A DNA stretch of 64,000 nucleotides. Source: an uncultured Anaeromusa sp. Its GTDB lineage: Bacteria > Bacillota > Negativicutes > Anaeromusales > Anaeromusaceae. Below the pieces are notes generated by a model. That model did not search any database and was not told the origin of the DNA. It was given only the letters and a program-made list of their open reading frames with translations. Made by a program: the position numbers and the translations under genes. The stretch lies in NCBI RefSeq assembly GCF_963676855.1, contig NZ_OY781460.1, positions 3,346,001-3,410,000 on the forward strand, in the 5' to 3' direction. This document shows, piece by piece, positions 35,997-43,414 of this stretch; the first letter of the stretch is position 1; every line of letters starts with the position of its first letter.

Positions 35997-36887
35997 ATGA
36001 GATTAAAAGTCAAATCATTTCTCTGTCTGGCCGCCGCGCTTTTTCTTTTCGGCGCCGCCACTTGCGCAGCGCAAAGCGCTATTCCTACAGGCCTAACCGA
36101 TTCCACACCAAACACGGCAGTCTTAGCTGCCTACGACGACTGGTACGCCGCCGAAGCCAAGCCCAATGAAGCAAAAATCGCCAGCAAAACCATCTTCACT
36201 TCCCCCCGCTGCGTAGTCATGCTGCGTGACGGCGGCAAAGGAACCTTAGCTAAAAGCCACTTTCATTCCACAACCGATGAAATCGTCGTCGTCATGGGCG
36301 GCAGCGGCGAGCTCTTGATCAACGGTGAGTGGAAGCAGGTTAAAGCCGGCGATGTACATATCAACCCGCGCGGCAACATTCACGCTACTCGCGTTGCAGG
36401 CAACGACGATCTGAAATTTGTTTCTATTTTTACACCGGTTCTGCCCAGCGGCGGCGACGCCAACTTCCTCACCGACGGCAAAGCGCCGGTTATTCCTGTC
36501 GGCCTAAGCGATTCCAAGCCGACGACTGCAGTCTTAGCCAATTATCAAGAATGGTACCAAACCAACGCGAAACCAGAAGAACCCAAAATTGCCAGCCAAA
36601 CCATTTTTACCTCGCCACGTGCCGTAGTCATGCTGCGTGACGGCGGCAAAGGCACTCTGGCAAAAAGCCATTTCCATTCCACAACCGATGAAATCGTCAT
36701 TGTCATGGGCGGCAGCGGCGAACTCTTAATCAACGGCGAATGGAAACAAGTCAAAGCTGGCGACGTCCATGTCAATCCCCGCGGCAATGTACACGCGACC
36801 CGTGTTGGAGCCGATGAAGACCTGCAGTTCGTCTCCATCTTCACGCCCGCCCTACCTGCCGGCGGTGACGCTAACTTCCTTGAATAA
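35997..36887 (+). CDS. Secreted tandem-cupin protein
   Basis: A 296-residue protein with a signal peptide (residues 1-25, ending CAAQS) and two near-identical cupin units of about 128 residues (29-157 and 166-295). Each unit carries KSHFHSTTDEIV as the metal-binding motif and HxNPRGNxHATRV as the second motif. Divergence between units is concentrated in the first 40 residues. The upstream site is weak (AGGAAAAAAGAG). It would be an extracytoplasmic metal-binding enzyme or binding protein. A terminator follows at 36932. Confidence 0.85.
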   Translation: MRLKVKSFLCLAAALFLFGAATCAAQSAIPTGLTDSTPNTAVLAAYDDWYAAEAKPNEAKIASKTIFTSPRCVVMLRDGGKGTLAKSHFHSTTDEIVVVMGGSGELLINGEWKQVKAGDVHINPRGNIHATRVAGNDDLKFVSIFTPVLPSGGDANFLTDGKAPVIPVGLSDSKPTTAVLANYQEWYQTNAKPEEPKIASQTIFTSPRAVVMLRDGGKGTLAKSHFHSTTDEIVIVMGGSGELLINGEWKQVKAGDVHVNPRGNVHATRVGADEDLQFVSIFTPALPAGGDANFLE

Positions 36888-36931
36888 CTCCTTCACCAAG
36901 ACTACTGCGATTCTGATCTACCCAGTAAAGA

Positions 36932-36970
36932 AGCCAACTGTTCTTGCGCAAGAACAGTTGGCTCTTTTTC
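36932..36970 (+). terminator. Terminator after the tandem-cupin gene
   Basis: AGCCAACTGTTCTTG and CAAGAACAGTTGGCT form a perfect stem followed by CTTTTTC. It also lies downstream of the convergent PTS operon. Confidence 0.93.
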
Positions 36971-36975
36971 TTACT

Positions 36976-37371
36976 TTAATTTTTTGCAGTTACGCAACAA
37001 ACGCCGCCCAGACCGGCAGCCACTGCCATCTCTGTTAGTTCCTCTAGCGAAAGGCCTTCACGACGGCTAAGCACTTCCAAGAGCATGGGCAGATTGACGC
37101 CTGTCACGACCTTTATTTCTTCGCTTTGCGCCGCTAGCACGGCGGCAACATTGCAGGGCGTGCCACCCGCTAAGTCTGCCAGTAGCAACACCCCCGCTTC
37201 CTGTTGTACCGCTGTCACAGTCTGCCGCAACTCTGCAGCAAAATCTTGTAAGGACGTCCCTGCCGCCAACGGCGCCGCCGCGGTTTGCGTCGCAGGCCCC
37301 AGAATCATCTCTGCCGTAATTAAAAGTTCCCGGCACAGTCCGCCATGACTGGCGACTACCACTCCTATCAA
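36976..37371 (-). CDS. PTS mannose/fructose/sorbose-family EIIA
   Basis: A 131-residue EIIA-Man-type protein. The phospho-acceptor His is in VVASHGG (about residue 9), and LADLAGGTPCNVA (about 66) is the other family motif. It starts with TTG at 37371, 7 bases after GGAGG; an extension to 37389 would overlap that site. It is the last gene of the EIIB-EIIC-EIID-EIIA operon, and receives phosphate from HPr. Confidence 0.88.
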   Translation of the reverse strand: MIGVVVASHGGLCRELLITAEMILGPATQTAAAPLAAGTSLQDFAAELRQTVTAVQQEAGVLLLADLAGGTPCNVAAVLAAQSEEIKVVTGVNLPMLLEVLSRREGLSLEELTEMAVAAGLGGVCCVTAKN

Positions 37372-37393
37372 GAAAACACCTCCCCACAATACC

Positions 37394-38221
37394 TCATACT
37401 AAAATTTTAAAATACGCTCCGCCAAAGCCGATAACAAACATCAAGCCCAAAATCCACAGCACAGACTTGCCTTTTTGCAGCAAATACCAAACCAACAGCA
37501 AAGTTAGCAAACTCAATAACCCAGGCATAATGCTGTTCAGCATAATCTGCAGCTTCACGGCTGTTTTACCTATTTCAAAAGTGATGCCTGTGCTTACAGG
37601 AATGCGCGTCGCCGCCAAAGCGCCAACGACAATCAAGCCTAACACGGTTAACCCTTCCGTAATTCGGCTGACCAAGTCGCCTTCCAGCATTTTCGACAAG
37701 GCGTCCCGCCCCAGGCGATACCCTTGCATATAAAGAAAATAACCAATCCCCATGGTATAAGTTGTAAAGCAGAAGAAAAAGAAAAGCGGTCCCAGCACCG
37801 AACCCTGCGAGGCCATATCCACGGCAATCGCCAGCAAAATGGTTTTCACCAACCCTTGGGTTACTGTATCGCCTACGCCGGCTAACGGTCCCATCAAGCC
37901 GGTTTTCAAACTATTAATCGTCTCATCGGACAACTCTGCTCCATTGGCTCGCTGCTCCTCCAACGCCGCCATGATGCCCGGCACCACGGAACCAATATTG
38001 GGTTCTGTATTAAAAAACTGTAAATGTCGCTTAAGACCGGCGGCAATATCTGCCTTATCTTTATATAAGCGCGTTAGAATAGGAATCATTGCATGTGTAA
38101 AACCCAATGCTTGCATGCGTTCATAATTGTGGCAGGACTGGCAAAAGCTGTGCCAGCACAAGAACGATTTGACCAAATCCCCTTTAGTGAGAGCCACTTT
38201 TTCCTTAACGTCGTTTGCCAC
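37394..38221 (-). CDS. PTS mannose-family EIID
   Basis: A 275-residue EIID component. The long N-terminal part is cytosolic (SFLCWHSFCQSCHNYERMQALGF), the GLMGPLAGVGDTV motif (about 110) is invariant in EIID, and several membrane segments follow. It starts at GTG 38221, 8 bases after GGAGG, and overlaps EIIC by 17 bases. The longer-than-usual Cys content (CWHSFCQSC) is noticeable. Confidence 0.9.
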   Translation of the reverse strand: MANDVKEKVALTKGDLVKSFLCWHSFCQSCHNYERMQALGFTHAMIPILTRLYKDKADIAAGLKRHLQFFNTEPNIGSVVPGIMAALEEQRANGAELSDETINSLKTGLMGPLAGVGDTVTQGLVKTILLAIAVDMASQGSVLGPLFFFFCFTTYTMGIGYFLYMQGYRLGRDALSKMLEGDLVSRITEGLTVLGLIVVGALAATRIPVSTGITFEIGKTAVKLQIMLNSIMPGLLSLLTLLLVWYLLQKGKSVLWILGLMFVIGFGGAYFKILV

Positions 38222-38969
38222 TTTTCACTCCTCCAATCCCATACCGATAGGTTACATGTAAAAAAGCCAGCGCCGTACCAATGATGCTTACCGCTAAAAT
38301 ATCCAGCTTGCCATAGGCTGCCATTGCAAAGCCTAAAAACAAAAAGGGAAGCAAATATCCCCGGGAAAGATATTTCAAAAGCAAGCCTAAGCCTAACGCT
38401 GAGAGCAAGCCGCCTGTCACGCGCAGCCCGTCGACCACTTCCTTCGGTAGGGAATCCAAAAGCTGTTTCAAATAATCCCCGCCGACATAGATCGCTAAAA
38501 AAGTAGGAATGAAGTACAGCGCAAAAGGAACAATTTGGGAAGCTCCGATATTCATGAGAATAATCCCCCGGGTGTCTCCCTTCTCCGCATAAGCGTCTGC
38601 TTTATGTACCCAAAGGGAATTTATCGTCAACTTCGCCTGACGGATAAACAACCCCAACAAGCCCAGGGCCACAGCAAAAGTAATCCCTGCGCTCGGCGGT
38701 TGCCCGGAAATCATAGTCAGCGCCACCGCCAAATAGCCAGCCAGCGCTAAATCCGCCGGCAATGTCGCGCCTGTAGCAATATAGCCGATATAGGCCATTT
38801 GAATCATAGCACCGGTCTGCACTCCATAGGAAACATCCCCCAAAATAAGTCCCACCAGCAAGCCGCCCATCAGCGGCGCTCCCATATAGAGAGTCCAGCT
38901 CAGAGATAACGAAAGAAGTCCTCCGGCCAACCAAGTCAATAGCCCAATCAATACCGCTTCTACAAACAA
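38205..38969 (-). CDS. PTS mannose-family EIIC
   Basis: A 254-residue membrane channel of the mannose/sorbose PTS class with about seven segments and the family stretch GDVSYGVQTGAMIQMAYIG. It starts with TTG at 38969 (GGAGG 8 bases upstream). The sugar cannot be inferred from sequence. Confidence 0.9.
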   Translation of the reverse strand: MFVEAVLIGLLTWLAGGLLSLSLSWTLYMGAPLMGGLLVGLILGDVSYGVQTGAMIQMAYIGYIATGATLPADLALAGYLAVALTMISGQPPSAGITFAVALGLLGLFIRQAKLTINSLWVHKADAYAEKGDTRGIILMNIGASQIVPFALYFIPTFLAIYVGGDYLKQLLDSLPKEVVDGLRVTGGLLSALGLGLLLKYLSRGYLLPFLFLGFAMAAYGKLDILAVSIIGTALAFLHVTYRYGIGGVKSGKRR

Positions 38970-38997
38970 AGTTTTCGCCTCCTTTATTTCTTCTTGC

Positions 38998-39474
38998 TCA
39001 CAACAATTCTGTCAACCGTTTCCGCTCTGTTCCCGGTACTGTCTGTAGATACACGGCATGCCCCAATGATTCAATATGGCGCAATTCTTCCACTTCATTC
39101 TCCGTTAGATACACACTGGAAGACAACTTATTGCGCCCTGCAGCCATACCGGCGTTACCCATATTGATTTCTAAAGCCGCCCCTCGATACTGCTCCAGTA
39201 CTTTGCGCGCATTTTCCGGATGCTTCACCACCACCATTACCTTTGCTTCCGCTTCCAGCTCCGCTAGCAATTCTTCCGCCTCTTCCACGGCGGCAATTTG
39301 TACGTCGACCTGCGGCGGCACTGCCATCTTCACAATCGAGCGTAATAGACTGTCTTGAGCTGTTGCATCATCCAAAACAAAGATTTCCTCTGCCTGTGTA
39401 TGTCCCAACCACGCTGTCACCACCTGCCCATGCACTAAACGCTCGTCAATCCGAAACAAAACAATTCCACTCAT
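38998..39474 (-). CDS. PTS mannose-family EIIB
   Basis: A 158-residue EIIB with RIDERLVHGQVVTAWLG at the start, whose His15 is the phosphate carrier. ATGGAGG lies 8 bases before the ATG at 39474. It is the first gene of a four-gene PTS operon and sits about 30 bases after the terminator of T-box leader A. There is no sugar-catabolic gene in the operon. Confidence 0.9.
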   Translation of the reverse strand: MSGIVLFRIDERLVHGQVVTAWLGHTQAEEIFVLDDATAQDSLLRSIVKMAVPPQVDVQIAAVEEAEELLAELEAEAKVMVVVKHPENARKVLEQYRGAALEINMGNAGMAAGRNKLSSSVYLTENEVEELRHIESLGHAVYLQTVPGTERKRLTELL

Positions 39475-39503
39475 CTTTATCAGCCTCCATTTTTTAAGTC
39501 AAA

Positions 39504-39785
39504 ATAAAAAAAGCCAATTCACTCCCCTGCTAAGGGGCGAATTGACTCGCGGTACCACCCTGATTTGAAAGGCTGCGCCTTTCCTTTTTCGGATACGGGC
39601 CTAAGCCGATATCCTAGCCTGTTAACGGCGGCGTCCGGTCTGGCCTACAGTCTCCTTCGGCAGACAGCTCCTGGGCCCATTCCACACGCTCTCAGCATCG
39701 GCCATCTCACCTCCGGTCGCCCGGCCGCCGACTCGCTGCACCTGAGAGTGCTGCATGTACTCTTCCCGTTCATTGCTTTTTCATG
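39504..39785 (-). promoter_or_regulatory. T-box riboswitch leader A, PTS-proximal, specifier UGG (Trp) or AUG (Met)
   Basis: On the minus strand: stem I with GGGAAGAGTA, apical motifs and a lower strand ...GGAATGGGCCCAGGAGC; T-box core AGGGTGGTACCGCG at 39548-39561; terminator (AGTCAATTCGCCCC... and ...TGAATTGGCT then TTTTTTT) just before EIIB. By the spacing seen in other T-boxes (codon, purine, four bases, then the TGARC-like element) the specifier is UGG at 39679-39677. A one-base shift would give AUG. The bulge UGGU favours tRNAs with A73, which fits Met better than Trp, so the identity is open. Confidence 0.9.
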
Positions 39786-39821
39786 AAGCATTGTCAGCTT
39801 CATTCATATTCTCTGTTTTCC

Positions 39822-40071
39822 TCTGAGCGCACTGCTCACCGTTGTCCATTTCGTACTTCCAGGGAACTGCCGGCTTCGTGAGTACACCGCCAGAATAGGA
39901 GCAGTCCCGGTCGCCATAGCTCTCTTTTGCGCACCGCTCACAGCGAGCAATTTTTTTGTTTGACTAGAAGGAACGGTTGCAGTAATAGCAACGCTATTTC
40001 AAGGCCGCTCCGACGCCGTCAACCGGAAAAAGAGCCGCTGTGGCGCGTGATGCAAAGGAAGCTATGGCGAC
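39822..40071. repeat. Structured intergenic element, copy 1
   Basis: This lies between T-boxes A and B. It shares its layout with 61844-62035. On the plus strand a perfect 12-bp pair 39910-39921 / 40060-40071 (GTCGCCATAGCT / AGCTATGGCGAC) encloses three more stems: CACAGCG / CGCTGTG (39939-39945 / 40036-40042), GTTTGAC / GTCAACC (39958-39964 / 40018-40024) and GTTGC-AGTAATA-GCAAC (39976-39992). The loop AGTAATA is identical in copy 2 while stem bases differ in a compensating way. Strand of transcription is unknown. Confidence 0.75.
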
Positions 40072-40350
40072 AAAAAAAAGAAAAACCATTCCACCCGAAA
40101 GGGGCGAAATGGTTCGCGGTACCACCCTAATTTGAAAGGCTGTGCCTTTCCTTCTTTCAGATACAGGCTACCGCCGATATCCTAGCTCATTAACGGGAGC
40201 TCCCGGTCCAGCCTACTCTTCTTTCGGTGGACGGCTCGCAGGCCCATTCCCTATGCCTTTTGGGCTGGTCATCCCACCTCCGGTTGCCCGGTCACCAGCT
40301 CGCTATGCCAAAAGCAGCATACGTACTCTTCCTGTTCTTCGCCAAATCAT
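40072..40350 (-). promoter_or_regulatory. T-box riboswitch leader B, distal, same specifier as A
   Basis: On the minus strand: stem I from CAGGAAGAGTA to GGAATGGG-CCTG-CGAGC (CAGG pairs with CCTG), T-box core AGGGTGGTACCGCG at 40115-40128, terminator GAACCATTTCGCCCC ... GGGTGGAATGGTT then T-run to 40072. The specifier by spacing is UGG at 40246-40244 followed by G; AUG one base upstream is the alternative. No gene lies between it and leader A, so the two act in series on the PTS operon. Confidence 0.9.
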
Positions 40351-40363
40351 TCACTTGTTTTAG

Positions 40364-40392
40364 AGGTTAGTACACCTTGTTACAAAAGTCAA
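40364..40392 (-). promoter_or_regulatory. Candidate promoter of the tandem T-box leader
   Basis: On the minus strand TTGACT (40392-40387) overlaps the TGA stop of the upstream ABC gene. A weak TAACCT lies 17 bases later. The -10 box is poor. Confidence 0.4.
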
Positions 40393-42158
40393 GAAGAAGT
40401 TGCTGAATTCATGTCGTTTTCGACGTCCAGCCCCGCAAACTGCATGCCGTAGTAATGAGCGTACAAACCGTCTTTAGCCAAAAGCTCGCTGTGAGTTCCC
40501 CGTTCCTGGATGCGCCCCTCGTTGATGACAACAATTTCATCGGCATGGCGAATGGTACTCAAGCGATGCGCGATAATCAAGGTAGTCCGATTTTTCGCCA
40601 ACTGCTCCAGGGCCCGTTGGATATGACGCTCGCTCTCGTTGTCCAAGGCCGAAGTGGCTTCATCCAAAATCAAAATGGCCGGATTTTTCAAAAACACCCG
40701 CGCAATAGAAATCCGCTGTTTCTGCCCGCCCGAAAGACGAACGCCCCGCTCTCCTACATAGGTGTCATAGCCATGCTCCAGCGAAACAATAAAATCATGA
40801 ATATTCGCCTGTTTAGCGGCAGCTACGACTTCGCTGTCCTTTGCATCCGGACGTCCATACAAAATATTGTCTCGAATCGTGCCTGCAAATAAATACACGT
40901 CTTGCTGCACCAAGCCGATGGCACTACGCAAAGAAGCCAATTTCCAATCTCGCACGTCCTGGCCGTCAATACGGATAGCCCCCTCGGTCACATCATAAAA
41001 GCGAGGCAAGAGTGAGCAAATTGTAGTTTTGCCACCGCCTGACGGGCCTACCAGCGCCACAGTGCGCCCTGCTTCCACCGTAAAGTTTACTTGATGCAAT
41101 ACTGCCGGATTGTCTTCGTAGGCAAAGGAGACATTTTCATACTCCAAACGCCCCTGCACCTCGGCCATTTCCAAGGCCTGCTCTCTATCCACAATCTCTG
41201 GCCGCGTCTGCATCACCTCGGCAAAACGCCGAAAACCAGCATAGCCTTTCTGAAACTGCTCCGAAAACAGAATCAGCACGTCCAGCGGGTTAAGAAAAAT
41301 TGCAATATACAAGGCATACACAGCCAAATCGGTAGCTGCCAATTGTCCCTGCGAAACAAAATAACTGCCGCTCACCAGAACCACCACGTACAACACGCCT
41401 TCCAGCAAGCCATTGCCGGCGTGAAAGCGACCCATCAGCTTATAGACCCGTTCCTTAGAATCCAAAAACTCTTCATTGCTGCGACGAAATTTCTGCTTTT
41501 CCAAATCCTCGTTGGCAAAAGACTTGATCACCCTGATGCCCGCAAGGCTGTCCTGCACTTGGGAATTGACCGCCGCAATACGCTGGCGATTCTCCATAAA
41601 AATAACTTTCATTTTTTTGTTCTGATAGTAGCTGAACCAGGTCATGCTTAGAGCCACAGTGAATAACAATAAGGTCAATGGCACATGCAGAAATAATAAC
41701 AGCACAAAGGAACCCGCCAGTTTAAGGCAGGAGATGAATATATTTTCCGGGCCATGATGAGCCAGCTCGGAAATATCAAAAAGGTCGGAAATCACTTTAG
41801 ACATCATCTCACCGGTGTTATTGCGGTCATAGTAAGAAAAAGACAGACGCTGGAACTGCTCGAATAAATCTTGGCGCATATCACTTTCCATGCGTGCCCC
41901 CATCACATGGCCCCAGGTCGTAATATAGTATTGACAGCCATAGCGCAACAGGTACAGTACCAGCATGCCCGCGCCAAGATAGCCAAGCAGGGATATAAGT
42001 TCCCCCGTCTGCATTACTAAAAAATTTTTGGTCAAATAATTGAGCACCTGGGGAAATACCAAATCAATCATAGAAACTAACACCGCACAAACCATATCGG
42101 TATAAAACAAGCGTTTATACGGTTTATAATAATGCAAAAAACCTTGAACAATTGACAT
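40389..42158 (-). CDS. ABC exporter, fused permease and ATPase
   Basis: A 589-residue half-transporter: six membrane segments (residues 1-310) and a nucleotide-binding domain with Walker A GPSGGGKTT (about 365), signature LSGGQKQR, Walker B LILDEATSALD and the H-loop AHRLST. It is the MsbA/BmrA class that exports lipids or drugs and acts as a dimer. The ATG at 42158 follows GGAG at 9 bases. It is a single gene with the T-box B promoter overlapping its stop codon. Confidence 0.92.
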   Translation of the reverse strand: MSIVQGFLHYYKPYKRLFYTDMVCAVLVSMIDLVFPQVLNYLTKNFLVMQTGELISLLGYLGAGMLVLYLLRYGCQYYITTWGHVMGARMESDMRQDLFEQFQRLSFSYYDRNNTGEMMSKVISDLFDISELAHHGPENIFISCLKLAGSFVLLLFLHVPLTLLLFTVALSMTWFSYYQNKKMKVIFMENRQRIAAVNSQVQDSLAGIRVIKSFANEDLEKQKFRRSNEEFLDSKERVYKLMGRFHAGNGLLEGVLYVVVLVSGSYFVSQGQLAATDLAVYALYIAIFLNPLDVLILFSEQFQKGYAGFRRFAEVMQTRPEIVDREQALEMAEVQGRLEYENVSFAYEDNPAVLHQVNFTVEAGRTVALVGPSGGGKTTICSLLPRFYDVTEGAIRIDGQDVRDWKLASLRSAIGLVQQDVYLFAGTIRDNILYGRPDAKDSEVVAAAKQANIHDFIVSLEHGYDTYVGERGVRLSGGQKQRISIARVFLKNPAILILDEATSALDNESERHIQRALEQLAKNRTTLIIAHRLSTIRHADEIVVINEGRIQERGTHSELLAKDGLYAHYYGMQFAGLDVENDMNSATSS

Positions 42159-42196
42159 CAAACACATCTCCATTTATATAAATACACATGTTAGTT

Positions 42197-43183
42197 TTAC
42201 TCTATTTCCACTCGATTACGACCTTGGCGTTTAGCTTGATATAGGGCGGCATCTACGCGACGCAGCCAAGAATCCGCATCTTCTTCCTGCCGATACTCTG
42301 CAACGCCAAAACTCATAGATAATAACGCACCATATGAATTTTCCTGATTTTGCACTAACAGGCGCAGCTTCTCCGCCACTTTGAACGCTCCTGTGCCATC
42401 AGTCTCTGGAAGCAAAAAAATGAACTCTTCTCCGCCCCAACGGGCAATTGTATCCACCCGTCTCAGGCCTTTGGCCAAAACACGGCTCACCAACCGTAAT
42501 ATCTCATCTCCTACGAGATGACCATACTGATCATTAACTTCTTTAAAGTAATCTATATCTCCGAGAATAATAGTTGCCGTCTTGCCAAAGCGCCGCATCC
42601 GCTCCATTTCTCTTTGTAGAAGCTCGTCAAATTTACGCCGATTATAAAGTCCGGTTAGAGGATCTGTCGCTACGGCTTCTTCCAGTTTCGTCAAGGCAGC
42701 TGTCAACTCTTTAGTTCTCTCTTGTACTAACGCTTCCAGTTTTTGCGTGCGGTCCTCCAGCTCTTGAAACGGAAACGCTTCTCCCGGAGCCAGATTTCCC
42801 TGAGCCTGAGACAAATGCATATGACAAAGCAGCCAACGCTTATTCTGTTTTTTCCACACCGTAGTACAACGCAAATTGTCAAAAGAAACCAACCCCAAAG
42901 TCAACGGCGCCACAAGTTTCAACTCAGCCAGCACTAATCCCATTTCCTCTGTCAACGCTTGTACATGTTCATCCACGCAGTGCCATTCTATCGGCAAAGA
43001 GCATTGTGACAAATCCCTGGCAAATAAAGCCACTGTGTCTGCCTGCGAAAAGCCTTGCTCATCCGCTCCAGTACCATAGCTGGTAATTTCCGGATGAAAG
43101 TGCTCTACTACTGCTTTAAGATCTCGTTTCGTCAGATATACATGCAAATAGTCTTTAAAAGCACTCCGAAGCTCCGTTTCCAT
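42197..43183 (-). CDS. Diguanylate cyclase with NTF2-like sensor domain
   Basis: A 328-residue protein. Residues 1-125 look like a SnoaL/NTF2-like (DUF4440-type) small-molecule pocket, residues 140-170 form a coiled coil, and residues 171-328 form a GGDEF domain. The active site is GGEEF (250-254), and an RxxD inhibitory site (241-244) lies exactly five residues upstream, so product inhibition by cyclic di-GMP is expected. AAGGTGG lies 9 bases before the ATG. It is cytoplasmic. It is divergent from the GGDEF-EAL gene, suggesting shared regulation. Confidence 0.92.
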   Translation of the reverse strand: METELRSAFKDYLHVYLTKRDLKAVVEHFHPEITSYGTGADEQGFSQADTVALFARDLSQCSLPIEWHCVDEHVQALTEEMGLVLAELKLVAPLTLGLVSFDNLRCTTVWKKQNKRWLLCHMHLSQAQGNLAPGEAFPFQELEDRTQKLEALVQERTKELTAALTKLEEAVATDPLTGLYNRRKFDELLQREMERMRRFGKTATIILGDIDYFKEVNDQYGHLVGDEILRLVSRVLAKGLRRVDTIARWGGEEFIFLLPETDGTGAFKVAEKLRLLVQNQENSYGALLSMSFGVAEYRQEEDADSWLRRVDAALYQAKRQGRNRVEIE

Positions 43184-43414
43184 CGAAAATTACCACCTTC
43201 CTGTTTGATAGAAATTTATCATTTCACAAACTATTTATTTCACCAACCGTTTAGACGCTCTGTTTCATCCTATCATTTTATAGGATATTCGTCACATTCT
43301 ACTCATTTCCATCTTTTACGAGGAAAGAGTTGCCTAAAAAAGAAAGGATTATCTCGTACGTTAACAGAATTATTGCATATTGTATTGATACAAGTATGCA
43401 CAGGGAGGTGCGCT

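Noticed and set aside
39565-39786. A 73-codon open frame on the plus strand, and a similar one at 40142-40363
   Set aside because: Both are the complement of T-box leaders A and B. Their similarity to each other comes from the conserved RNA structure, not from protein coding.
39786-40071. Whether the sequence between T-boxes A and B is a third, degraded T-box
   Set aside because: It has no AGGGTGGTACC core or AGAGTA motif, and it matches the structured element at 61844 instead.
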